46,905 nt of DNA from Vitrella brassicaformis (Eukaryota; Sar; Vitrellaceae): positions 153,158-200,062 of the forward strand of contig CDMY01000055.1 of assembly GCA_001179505.1 (NCBI GenBank), read 5' to 3'. Positions within the stretch are counted from its first letter, which is position 1. Each line of letters opens with the position of its first letter. The notes under the pieces were generated by a model. That model was not told the origin of the DNA and searched no databases. It saw only the letters and a program-made list of their open reading frames with translations. A program made the position numbers and the translations under genes. Positions 23,964 through 34,380 of the stretch are shown in pieces.

Positions 23964-24625
23964 TCAGAGGCCTGAGACGGCCTCCAGTATGGGCACCACG
24001 CTGCGAGTGAAAGCTCCCTGATGCTCGTTGTTGACAGTGTCCACCACCGCCAGTCTGCTACCCTGCGAGTTGCCGAAACCGACGTGGCCGTACACATAGC
24101 CGAGGCCGATCCCATCCATCTGCAGCTCCATCGTGCCCAGACCTGCAGGCATTTGATACACCCACACACACACACCACAAGCCTGGGTGCCAGTGAGAGC
24201 TTCTCTCTCTGTGTGTGTCAGTGGTCGTTTTACCGTAGTAGATCCAATCAGCATTGCTGAAGGAGGAAGCTGCCTGCCCTGCGTCGAGGGCGTGTGCCAG
24301 TGCGTCGGGGGGGATGATCCGGCCCTCATGAAGCCGCGGATGAAGATGCTCGTGTCATGCACCGCTCCAGCACGTAGGCCGTCTTTAGGGCCTCCGCCAC
24401 GTCAGGAATGTCGAAGGCCAAGAGGTCATGAAGACCTTCCTCATGCATGGCCCGCTCGACGCGCTGCTGCAGGACGGCCGGCAGCTTGACGCCCTTTGGG
24501 ATCTCTGTGGGCGGCTGCTTGTCGATCTGTGTTTGGAATGCCGGCCGCTTGGTGGGGTCATCGAGCATGTGAGAGGCCTTGTTGAGTGAGAGGGCCCACA
24601 GAGAGGGAACAGAGCCGGACGCCAT
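23964..24625 (-). CDS. Beta-lactamase-like serine hydrolase, C-terminal part, possibly broken
   Basis: The last exon (24142-23964) encodes a typical C-terminal segment of the beta-lactamase/penicillin-binding-protein-like hydrolases: YYGLGTMELQ, then GYVYGHVGFGNSQGSRLAVV and DTVNN, where GHxGxGxS corresponds to the conserved His/Gly motif near the active site. The exon before it ends at 24234 (phase 1) and reads RIIPPDALAHALDAG and NADWIYYG. Going upstream, the frame that looks coding changes twice within about 60 bp (near 24355 and 24325), with no usable splice sites between. The upstream frame starts with an ATG at 24625. I did not find the SxxK nucleophile region. Either the gene is decaying or I have missed its exon structure; it may extend upstream toward 25.7 kb. 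Confidence 0.45.
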
Positions 24626-25770
24626 GAGTGAGTGAGATGTCTGCACAACGAACGACACAGAGTGGAATGCAGACGATGTGTGAATGCGCCTCGTTTGTCT
24701 CCTTACATGTGCTGGTAACGGCCGTGCAGGGCTGTCTACGGGAAGCGATACAGGTGACATGCCAACTCGAAACCAAAAACCCAAGCTGCACACACGCACG
24801 CGTCGATGAGAACAGATGCTTTTGACGCGTGTGCAGTGGTCTTTCGCCCACCCGACGTAAGTCAGTCAGTGGCGATGGGAGTGCCGATGCAGAGGCCGGG
24901 AACACACAACACGAGATCTGCAGTCAACATCCCTACAGACCGACAGACAGGCGGGTGCGGAGCAGAGCAGATCAGCTGCCATCTTCATTGCTCAGTGTCC
25001 TCTCACCGCGGGCAGACGGACAGACGGGCCAGACAAACGATCAGCCAGAACAAGCGAGTGACTGAGTGAGTGAGGCCAGGGAGTGGGCGAGTCAATTGCC
25101 CGACACGAGTCGCAGCACCCATCGCCAGGCGACCTGGAGAGGTCAGCTAACCCCCAAGACCGCATCCTTACATCCAACGTGGAGTTTGCGGTGGGCACAC
25201 ATGTCGATGGACAGATGAAGAAGATGAACAGATGCATCATGGGTGGCTATACCTGCGAAGGGTCGTTGGTTTGTGTGCGTTGCGTGTCGACAGTGGTTGT
25301 CGACTGCTATGGCGCCAAACCTGAATCGAGTGACACGACAGACAGACAGACAGACAGACGGCAGCGCGTGAGGAAAACAGCGCCTGCCTGCCTGTGCCGT
25401 TTGGGTGTATGAGTGTGTGCGTGTACCTTTTGAGTGCGGTGTATTCCGCACCATGCAGGCATATTTGCTCCGGATCTGTGCGCCAACTCGGGCGGCGCTG
25501 GTCGGCAGCGTCCTTGACACCCTGCCTCTCCTGCCCAACCCCATCAATCAACTGTTGTTGTGTCTTCCCTGTGTTGGCCCTCGCTCATTGCACTCACCTT
25601 CCTTTCCTCGACAGTCCCACTCCACTCATCCAACACCTCCCATTGGACCGCCAGGTCTCAAAATGCGAGAACATACACTGAACTGAACGCACACCCACGC
25701 AGTCAGAATGAGTGTGTCGTGTGAGAGTGCCGTGTTCGATGCCCACCTTGCTGCCGTAGCCCAGAAGAGA
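24626..25770. other. Unresolved region upstream of the hydrolase
   Basis: Minus-strand stretches near 25440-25560 and 25598-25656 have somewhat protein-like composition (for example LAVQWEVLDEWSGTVEERK before a GTGAGT donor). They could be upstream exons of the hydrolase, but I could not connect them. A GACA microsatellite lies at about 25338-25360. No other feature is supported. Confidence 0.3.
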
Positions 25771-25773
25771 GAG

Positions 25774-25987
25774 CTAGATCGGTCGGCATACATGTGCAGA
25801 CTTTCGTATTAATTGCGGCCGGCAGTGAGTATCAGTGTTTTTGGACCGACTGACACGGATGTGTGCGTGTGTGTGTGTAGATAACAACAATACGCATAAC
25901 TCTAGAAGGTTGCCTGGCGCCGCACAGCAGGCAGCAAGGCCGCACCACAGCAGCACGCATCATTGAGGCTCGACACAAATGAAGTCG
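25774..25987 (+). repeat. Dispersed repeat R, copy 2
   Basis: Second copy of the roughly 205-bp element also seen at 15155-15359, same orientation. It lies 75 bp downstream of the stop codon of the F-box-like gene E (minus strand), so it may be part of the 3' UTR of that gene. The middle stretch is replaced by a longer GT run compared with copy 1. Confidence 0.8.
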
Positions 25988-26062
25988 ACAAAGATGCACG
26001 AGCAGAATCTTCACTCCCCCCCCACACACACCCTCCTCACCAGTGTGTCGTCAGCCAGCAGA

Positions 26063-27973
26063 CTATCGGAGCACTGTCCTCTCGAGCCCACATTTGGCCA
26101 GCACTCGTCTTGCGGCATTCACAGCAACGGCGTAGCGCTCGATGTCTGTGTTGCCGTCTGTCGGCGCCTCGGTCGTGTAGAGGCGGATGCGGCCATAGCC
26201 TATCGCCCGGTAGGCAGCAATGGTGTCGTCGGCTGCGGTGCCCTTGAGGATGATAAATCGTCGGCGCCCGTCATCTAACGGGACGAATGTATGCTCAGCC
26301 ATGTAATCGATGGTCTTGAAGCCATCGATGGTCGGTGCCGTGAGCAGGGACCGATAGCGAGTGTCACCAGGACCGACATAAGTATCAGTCACCAGCTTCT
26401 TCTCCACCCCCTCTTGGTCGTACCACCGCTTCAGGACCGTCTCCTCGATGAAGGCCGTGAATAATGGGTAGAGGCACTCCCCACAGCGGATGACGGGATC
26501 GCTCTCGTCGTATGTGCTGCGGTAGGGATGGTTGGGGGGCAGATCGGACAGGGGGACGGTCGTGAAGTACTGAGTGCCGATCCTATAGCGCTGCCTCGCC
26601 ACGCCACTACCATGACCATCACCCTGCTGCCCTCCTGACCCATCGCCCCCTGCCCCCTCCTGCTCCTGCTGACCCGCGGCATCGTTGTCTCCTTCGTCCT
26701 GCTCGCTCCCATCGCCCATGGCATCGTCGCCGATATCACTGTCACTGTCACTGTCGCTGTCACTGTCACTGTCACTGTCGCCATCCTCCTCCATCTCCTC
26801 CTCCACCCGATCCAATGCCAGGCTGGTCCCTTTGTGGTTGAGCAAGTGGCCGAATGTCTTGTAGACGGCCACGGTGAGGGGCAGCTCATCGAAGGCCATC
26901 TTGCTGCCCAGCTGCTCGGCCATCCTGTCTGCTGACAGCCGCAGGGGCAGTGCCTCGATGAGCTTGTGATTGTGCGCCAGGTGGATGAAGTCGGTCATCT
27001 GCCGCCACACCGCCCCGCCTCGCTCGAGTGCATAGGCGGACGCCGACAGATAGCGAAACCGCCGGATGCGGTCCGCTGGCGTGGCGGCATCGCTGGTCGG
27101 CTGTGGGTGTGTCGGGGGGCCACCGGGGAGGTCGGTGTCTGCTGCCGTGGGTGTGGGTGTGGGTGTGGCTGTGGCTGTGGGTGGGGTAGGACGCTCGACA
27201 TCGATGAGTCCGGTGAGTGAGTGTTTCTTGAGGTCCTGGTCGATGCGCTTGAGCATGAAGGCCTCATCGACGAGCTGGCTGCCGTGTGTCTTGCTGGTCG
27301 GGCGGGCCGAGCAGACGGCCTCACACACAGACAGCATCGGGTAGATGTCCCCACGCCACACGTCGGCCGACAGGTCGTCGCCCAAGTGTCTGGGTGGCGG
27401 CGGCTTAGCCCAGCCGATCGGCCGGCAGGTGCCCTTGACGCCGTCAGCAATCTCACGCAGACCTTCGGCAGCCGACGAGAGAGCCGACAACACGCCAGGC
27501 CACTTCTGGGCGAGAAATGGCGTCTGCAGGACAGACACAGACACAGACACACAGTGGGAGAGTGTGCTGATGGCCTCATTGTGTGTTTGTGTGTGGTTGA
27601 CTTGGGCTGCGACTGTCGTGTTGAAGAGCTCCTGCACATCGGCAGCCTCGCGAGTGGCCTGACAGACACGCAAACAGCCGACGGCAACACAGACAGTGAG
27701 AGCCCACTGGACGGATGGCGTCACGACACTGTGAACGTGTGGGTACCTGTTCTATGTGTGAGTGAAGTGACGCGATGCGCTCCTCCAGTCGAGCCATACC
27801 CTCAGCGATGGACTGAAACACAACAGACAGACAGACAGACAGAGTGATGTGACCACGAGTGCTCTTCTGTCAGTCAGTTGCCTCACCGATTTGCTGTCAG
27901 ATGCGGTCATTTCCTCTCCTCCCTGTGTGCGGGGCCGTTTGGGCGGCGCGCCGCCCTCGTCACTCATCGACAT
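26063..27973 (-). CDS. F-box-like family member E, intact (4 exons)
   Basis: Exons 27973-27887, 27812-27747, 27658-27602, 27523-26063, all joined in phase 0, give 556 aa. The N-terminus carries a basic motif (PPKRPRTQGG) that could be a nuclear signal, then a short helical exon (GMARLEERIASLHSHIEQ). The last exon has the F-box-like segment (LSADVWRGDIYPMLSV), AFMLKRID, a Pro/Thr repeat from GTGGGT units (about 27139-27186), LERGGAVWRQMTDFIHLA, an Asp-Ser repeat from CACTGT units (about 26738-26778), the signature SDPVIRCGECLYPLFTAF, and a C-terminal domain with RRRFIILKG and RIRLYTTEAP. It is the only complete member with the four-exon plan here and serves as the reference for the frameshift in member D. 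Function unknown. It is transcribed away from the putative plastid gene at 28318. Confidence 0.82.
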
Positions 27974-28317
27974 GACTGCAGCAAACACACACAGGCACAC
28001 CGAACCGGAGCAGCATACACCTTGAGTGGATGCGGCCATTGTCGTGCTCACCTTAGGTTTCTCGTCGAGTCACGTCGGTAACGCGGCTCTGTCTGTCGGT
28101 CGGCCTGAATGCGCCAAACAGACAGAGAGCTATGAGCGATTCTTTCGCACCTGCCGTCCTTCCCAGTAAAACACGGAAAGGCCGGCGACTCTGCCACGAG
28201 TGAAAGCTGCGGTCGTGCATGAGAGAGAACTTTCCGTTTGACGGACATTCTGGGCCAAACTCCAAACCCTGAACCCTGAAACCGCGAGGCTGCAAACAGG
28301 ACCTCTCTGATTCCGCA

Positions 28318-28816
28318 ATGCATCTTGGCGCTTTGCTCTCACCTCTGCTTGTGGTGGCAGCGTCGACTGTCGCCGCCTTCGCCCCGCCGCCCTCCCTGAC
28401 CACCCCACTCCACCGCACCTCCCCCCTCCCCCTGTCGTCCCTGTCTGCCAAGGCCAAGGACATCAAGATCTACAAGCGGAAGCGCAACCTCAAGTACGCG
28501 TCGCAGCACATGTTCACACCCGACGGCGATCTGGTGCGGGTGGTGCGCAAGGAGCGGCGGCGACTCAAGAACCTCGACGCAGAGAGCGTGGCGATGATCG
28601 GCATGTTCCGCACGCTCGACGAGGACCAGCTGGAGGAGATGCGACAGGCCGACTACAGGGCCAAGGAGGGCATTCTACAAATTAGGTGAGTCAGGGAGGC
28701 GCGGGGATTCACACACAGCCAGCACACACTGCATCCACACGTGTGTGTGTGTGGTTGTGTTGATTGTGTGTGCGCGTGGCGTCAGGGTTGAGGGCGAGGA
28801 GGGCGACGAGGACTGA
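28318..28816 (+). CDS. Small basic protein with a putative bipartite plastid-targeting leader
   Basis: Exons 28318-28685 and 28786-28816 (phase 2 junction) encode 132 aa. The N-terminus is a clean signal peptide (LLSPLLVVAASTVAAFAPP) whose predicted cleavage site is followed by Phe-Ala-Pro-Pro, then a Ser/Thr/Pro-rich segment. This is the arrangement used by algae with secondary red plastids to import nuclear-encoded proteins. The mature part is strongly basic (KIYKRKRNLKYASQHMF, VRVVRKERRRLKN), then helical and acidic, ending EGEEGDED. Basic character and size would suit a plastid ribosome- or nucleic-acid-associated protein, but I do not recognise the family. Its start lies about 340 bp from that of divergent gene E. 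Confidence 0.72.
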
Positions 28817-29112
28817 GTTCACGACGTGATCGAAGGCTGCTCTGGCGAATGAAGCAAAACGATGACAGGACAGTGTGCATAGCCCGTTTTTGGGCGAACG
28901 GAGGGATAGTCAGTTTGCGATGAGGTCACTCACTCACTGTTGTCTGACATGACTTGGGGGTCGCAATGCGACCAGACTTTGAATGAATGATGACTTACTT
29001 CATTCGATGCAAACCACTCACTCTCAAACGCGATGCACTCACACGATGCTGCAAGCACCTGCACCCCTTTGCACTGCATCGCTGACACCTGGTGGGCCGG
29101 TCGTCTGTCTGG
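28817..29112. other. Short intergenic region between convergent genes
   Basis: It contains only the presumed 3' UTRs of the plus-strand gene ending at 28816 and of the minus-strand gene ending at 29113. Nothing else is evident. Confidence 0.5.
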
Positions 29113-32100
29113 TCATTCCTCGGCCTTCTCTCCGACCTCTGCCTGTGCTTCTGGCTGGAGCAAGCTGTCCACTTGTTGAACGAGCACCTTGACTGTGTCG
29201 CGGATGGCTGATGCTCGGTCGGTCAGGGGCGCAGGCGACAGCTGACGATGACCCCTGCCTGCATCAGTTGCAGCTTCGCGAATAATGCTGCCTGATTGAC
29301 GGAGAGAGAGAGAGAGAGAGGAGCACACACACAGACAGTGGTTGGACGGTCAGTTGTCGGTGTGCAAGGCGTGGCGTACCTGCTCCTCTGTGACTGACGG
29401 CCAGCTTTGCCAGCTGCTTTGCAAACATGTGGCAGACCTCATACGCGTCACTGCGCGCTCTCAGGCCAGCTGCAGTGCTCTCTTGGAAGCGAATCGCTTC
29501 AGCCCTCTCTTCGTCAGTCAGAATCAGTGGGCTGCCTTCCACGCGGCTCTCGTGCGGCGGCTGCTGCTGGTGCACGATGCCCCTCCAGGCGACAAAGTAC
29601 TTGGCCGATTTGTGCAGCCGCGTCCAACACTGAAACACAGCCACAGACAGAGACACACAGAGACACACGGATTGAGTGGCGTCTCCTCTGAATGACTCTA
29701 TCTACCCGTTTCACAACGGCTTCATCCGTCTCATCGTAATCGTCTCCAGGTTGCTTGGTGCTGAGGTGCATGGGCACTCTCGAGGTCACCGATGTGCGCC
29801 TGCCGCTCTGCTTGTGGAGCGAGGCCGACACGGCGAACATCTTGCCAGCGGCACGGAAGGAGATGCGGGGGGAAGAAGCGGCTTTGTGTAGCTCCCTCTG
29901 TATGTCCTCGATGAGCTTGCGGGCCACCGGAATGAGCGACTCGGATGAGGCGCCGGCTGACGAGCGGGGCGTATTGGGGCACTCGGAGGCTATCCACAAG
30001 TCCAAATCTGGAAGAATGGAATAACCATTGCAATACCATGTGTGTGTTGTGTCTCATGTGTCAGCCTACCAGTGGCCGCCCATGACAGCAAATCTCTCTG
30101 AAAGGCAGTGTTGGTGAACACTTCCGTCTCGTCCACAGCGGCCTTTGCGGCCTTGCCCCTCTCCCTCGAGCCGTCGCGCGATGCGCCAGGGAAAATGGAC
30201 CCTCTCCTGCCCGACTGCCGCCGCTGCCAATCGGCCATCGACACAGTGCTGCCGATGCTGCTTCGCCGCTTGGTGAAGGCCGGCTGGGGGGCCGACAGGA
30301 GAAGGGGGGCTCCTGTCTGCTCAGGGGCCTGGCTGGCCTTCATCGCGTCTCGCAGAAGGTTGACGAATGTCTCGCTGTCGATAGATGAGGGAACGCCCGA
30401 GTGCTCAAGTGCCTCGGCGAACACGGACAGCACGCCGTATGTGAGGGGGCCGTCATGTCCTCCTGCCTGAGGGGTGTACGGTGAGCCGCCCTCCGCCGTC
30501 ATCCGCTTGGAAGATATACGCCTCTTGAGAGAGCTCCGCGGGGACAGCGGCTGTGTGTGGCCATCGTCCACAATGCGCTGCTCTTTCATGGCCTGGATGA
30601 AGTCTTTCGGCGAGACCACACACCCTGACAGCCCCGTCGTGCAGTGGGTCTTGAAAGTGCGTAGCAGCAGCACGTCCTCTGCAGCCCTCGCCGTTTGCCA
30701 CGCCAGCACCAAATGCCGCACCATGTCGCCCAGACGGACATAGCCGTTCCAGCGAAGCGACGGCGAGGTGGGCGAGAAGGGCGAGGTGGGCGAGGTGGGC
30801 GAGCCGCACTCACTGTCAGCTTCTCCCCCCGCCATGGCCTTTGCCGACATGCGTATGTTGTGCCGCTGGATGAGTGAGAGGTTGGCCAGGGGGTTGGGAA
30901 GAGAGAGGGGGTTCAACTGAGAGGCGACCGCTGCCTCCTTGTTGAGGGCATGGGTGGGGGATCGGTGGGGGTCGACGGTGGAATGCACCACATGGCTATC
31001 AACAAACTCTATCAAGCTCTGCAATTGTTCACACAGACACATATATACCTTAACCATGATGAGGTAGGAAAGTGAGTGTGTGAGGGCAGTCACCGTGTAT
31101 TGGTTGGGATGCGTGGTCGGGTCACACAGCCGAGGCAGCAGGCCCCTCAAACGGTCCAACGGCAACGCTAGGGTGGGAGGATGTAGCGGGGCCTTCTCGC
31201 TCAACCGTGTCTCCGTCCCCCGACTGATGGCCCCAACAAATGACGGCGAAGAGCCAGTGTCCCCGGGAAGGGCACAGAAGAGCTCCCTCAGCGCTTGAGA
31301 GACATACACACCCAAGTCACGCCTGAAGAATGGGTTCTCGTCAGAGAAGATTCCCACGATGCGACCGAACAGGACGCCAACAGAGGACAGCTCCGTCGCC
31401 CCCACGTCATCTTCAGGAAGCGCCCGCTGTTCGTACTCGCCATCCAGGTACGCACTGCACGATTCATGTTCCCTCCCTCCGCCCTTCGTGTAGGCGTCAT
31501 CGCCTCCAGGGAAGAAGTAATGAAGCGACCGCAGAAACGAAAACAGTTCCACCTTAGCGAATGGGACCACTTGGAACTGGTGTAGAAAGTAACAGAAGGT
31601 CACGTGGGCGAGGGAAGGCAGCCTGTTCTGCGGCACATTGTCGTAGAGAGATGGCGCTTGCTCATCGTCTCTCGGCGTCGTCGGTTGCTCGGGTGTGGAC
31701 ACCTGGCTTGGCACCACAGTCAGCACAGGGCGGCCCTTGCGTCCCGTAGGCGATGATGGCTTCGATGACGGCACGCGAGACAGCTGGACAACAGAGGAGG
31801 TGGGCTTGTGGTAGCTGCGAAGGATGCCGTCATAGTAGGCAAAGATGTGAAGAACCGTCTCGAGAACAAGAGAGAGCGGGCGGAGGGGGAACAGAGTCCA
31901 TGCAGAGGTGAATGCCGTGTCGGGCGCCTCCCCACATCGACTGCCGACCAGAAAAGAGTGAAAGTCACCCAGCGGCGGTAGCAATGAAGGGTCCCTGTAC
32001 ACAGTTGTGGGCAGAGAAAGGACGGCTGGGGTGGCTGGGGCGTGCACAGCTGCTGAGACGGGGCGGACGGCGAGGAATTCATTCCTTGACAGAAAATCCT

Positions 32101-34050
32101 CGAGCAAAGCTGACTCCTGTCGACACCAGCCAGAGCTTGAGGGGATGTTTTTTTTACACCCACCCACCTCAGTCTGCGTCTCGATGGATATGTGCCGCTC
32201 CCGATATCGGCGCTTCGGTGACAAATCGAGCTCGGTCACCGCAACCGATGTATCCCGTTCCACCTCTGCTGTTCTCCCAAGGTCGATCTTCAATTGGGAG
32301 ACCTCAGATCTCACTGGACTGATGTCGTCCTTGTGCAGCGGGGATGCCTCGCTCCTGTCTGCGTCTTCCTCCTCCAAATGATCCTCGTACAAGAGGTTGT
32401 ACCGTGCCCGGGATAAATCGATGCGCCGAATGGTCTGCAGGCGTGACAGCCGTGAGTGGATCCGATGATTCCAGGCATCTCACCTGCTGCAGGTCGCTGC
32501 ACTTCGTCTGCAGCCGGAGGTTGATGTTGAGCTGCTCAGACATGACCTTGTGAGCGTCCCTGGCGCGCCGCGTCATGGCGTGCAGCGCCTTGTGCTGCGT
32601 GTCTCGATATTTGTTCAATGCCCTCAGAAGTTCCTCCCAGTAATCCATGACGAAGATACGTAGATGCTGCACACACGGGGCGTGGCTCGGGAGGGAGCTG
32701 ACTAGGTGACGCTGAGGCAAGGACACAGGGGACTCCGGAGATTCACAGAACGTCTGAAAGTAGCTTACTTGCAGTTCCAGCATCTGACCCTCGTATACTT
32801 CTAGAATCCTCCTGAACTCACTCAACATGCCGTCGCTGGCTTCACAACATCGCCATGCCTCATCGATGTCGTCAACCAGCCAGTCCTTGCGCAGCAGAGT
32901 GTCAACACTCTCGACACTTTTTTCGCACTTCACGGCCTCTCCTGCCTCTTCCGTGTCTTCCACTTCATCTTCTCTCAGCCCGGCACCGCGCAGAAACGAG
33001 TCATAGAAGGTCTTGGGAGGCGGCAGCTTCTCACTACGAAGCATGTTGTACAGGGATGCGATCAAGTACCGTGCGTCCTCCTCGCCAACGCCGCACTCGG
33101 GCTCTTGTGCCGGCTTCTCGGTCGTTGTATCTTCCTGTGTTTGCTCGACCTCTTTCTCCGCCTCTCTCCATCCTCTCTGCTGTGTCGCTCCAGCAGTGGT
33201 GGGGAGACGTGTGGATGACGAGGCCGTGCGAGACGCCGGCGAGACCGCCCTTTCACTCGTCTCGACAATTGCCAGCTGGGCCTTTTGCTTCGGCGATGGC
33301 CGGCGGGGTCTTGCTGGAGCAGTCCGCGAGGGCGATTCCTGTCTCTCTCCATGTTTCTCGGTCATCGCTGCCTCAGACACCGGCAAAGGCGCAGGCCCTT
33401 CACCGAGATGAATTGTAGTCGACGCGGGCCGCCGCTGCTGTCCCAGCTCGATAGGCTTGACCTTGGCAGATGCCGCCGTGCCTGGACACGATGGGCCAAT
33501 GCCTCGCAGGTCGGTAGGCTCCCTCAAGGACAGGGAGAACCGGTGTGACATGTTTGGCCGGGACAAGTCTTGTCTCTGCATGAGCTCGGTCATCGGCCGA
33601 CAGCCGTCGCACTTGCGAGAAGGGGGATGGCCGGGGGAGGGGGAGGGAGGGGGGGACGATGCGGCGGGCGAGGGCTGCCTCCTTCTTTTCTTGGCCTTGG
33701 TTGACGCCTCCTCGCGGAGCACAGTGGTCGTGAGGTCTGTTGCTGCTGGCTGTGGGTGCATCCGCTCAAGCTCCGCAAGATACGACTCAAAGCCTGGATG
33801 AATGAATCCACCCAAAACACACAGGTCTGTAGAGTGCCTGTCTGCCTGTGTCCGCTCGTGCTGCTCATTGCTTGGTCAGATTACTCAAGAGACTTTCCAC
33901 AGCCCCACGCCACTCCTGATATGAACTCTGTGGCGGCTCGTCCGGCAGCGTCCTTTCGTCGCTGAACATGCTCAGACCTGCGTTGTCAAAGAGCCTGCAT
34001 TCATACGACACAGTGTCACACAGTGATGGCGCAGGAGGATGGCCGGCCAC
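29113..34050 (-). CDS. Large coiled-coil protein of unknown function (gene K)
   Basis: Exons 33793-32769, 32666-32484, 32434-32168, 32116-30070, 30007-29706, 29629-29380 and 29291-29113 join with consistent phases. At least one more exon lies upstream (about 34050-33895, ending near VESLLS), so the true start is unresolved. More than 1,400 aa. No known domain is recognised. An Arg/Ser/Pro-rich N-terminal half is followed by a coiled-coil segment spanning exons 2-3 (WEELLRALNKYRDTQHKALH ... CSDLQQ|TIRRIDLSRARYNLLYEDH). Then come hydrophobic but non-membrane helices (HVTFCYFLHQFQVVPFAKVE), a repeated SPTSPTSPFSPTSP patch (about 30765-30805) and several basic RRxS sites (KRRSSIGS, RRGSIFPG) that look like kinase targets. 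An in-frame 87-bp intron may lie near 31010-31095 inside the long exon. The overall look is cytoskeletal or scaffolding, which is a guess. Divergent from gene L. Confidence 0.7.
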
Positions 34051-34380
34051 GAAGACACTATCAGATCCTTCATCTCCAGCCCCGACCTGTCATCTGTTTC
34101 GTCAGCTTTCCCCCCAAGACGCGATGCCTTGAACGGTGTTTTCATCCCAACATTCTCAACTCGGTGGGTGAAGGGATACCTTCCAACTTCACAAACAAAA
34201 GAGCATGGGGTGTGACTCACAATAAATCACTCTCACCTGTCGTGTTTTCCTCTTGCAAGGGGCGCATAGGATTCATTGTCATCGTTTTCTTCATGGCAGT
34301 TGGCGAGCTTAGCCCGCTGGGGGCTTCCTGGGGGCGAGACGCAAACTTCAACAAAGCATTCAATTGTCAGCTGTAGCGCA
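34051..34380. other. Region between divergent genes K and L
   Basis: Probable shared upstream region of K (minus) and L (plus), together with the unresolved start of K. I see no recognisable promoter element. A minus-strand frame here (MKDLIVSSWPAILL) may belong to the first exon of K. Confidence 0.35.

Noticed and set aside
15155-25987. Repeat R as a protein-coding element (a Cys/Arg-rich minus-strand frame is partly shared by both copies)
   Set aside because: The shared frame is explained by nucleotide similarity; substitutions are not biased to third positions as far as I can see, and no start or stop is conserved.
32855-33801. Plus-strand open frames opposite gene K
   Set aside because: They mirror the Ser/Arg/Pro-rich exon of gene K, which continues in phase with coiled-coil exons on the minus strand.
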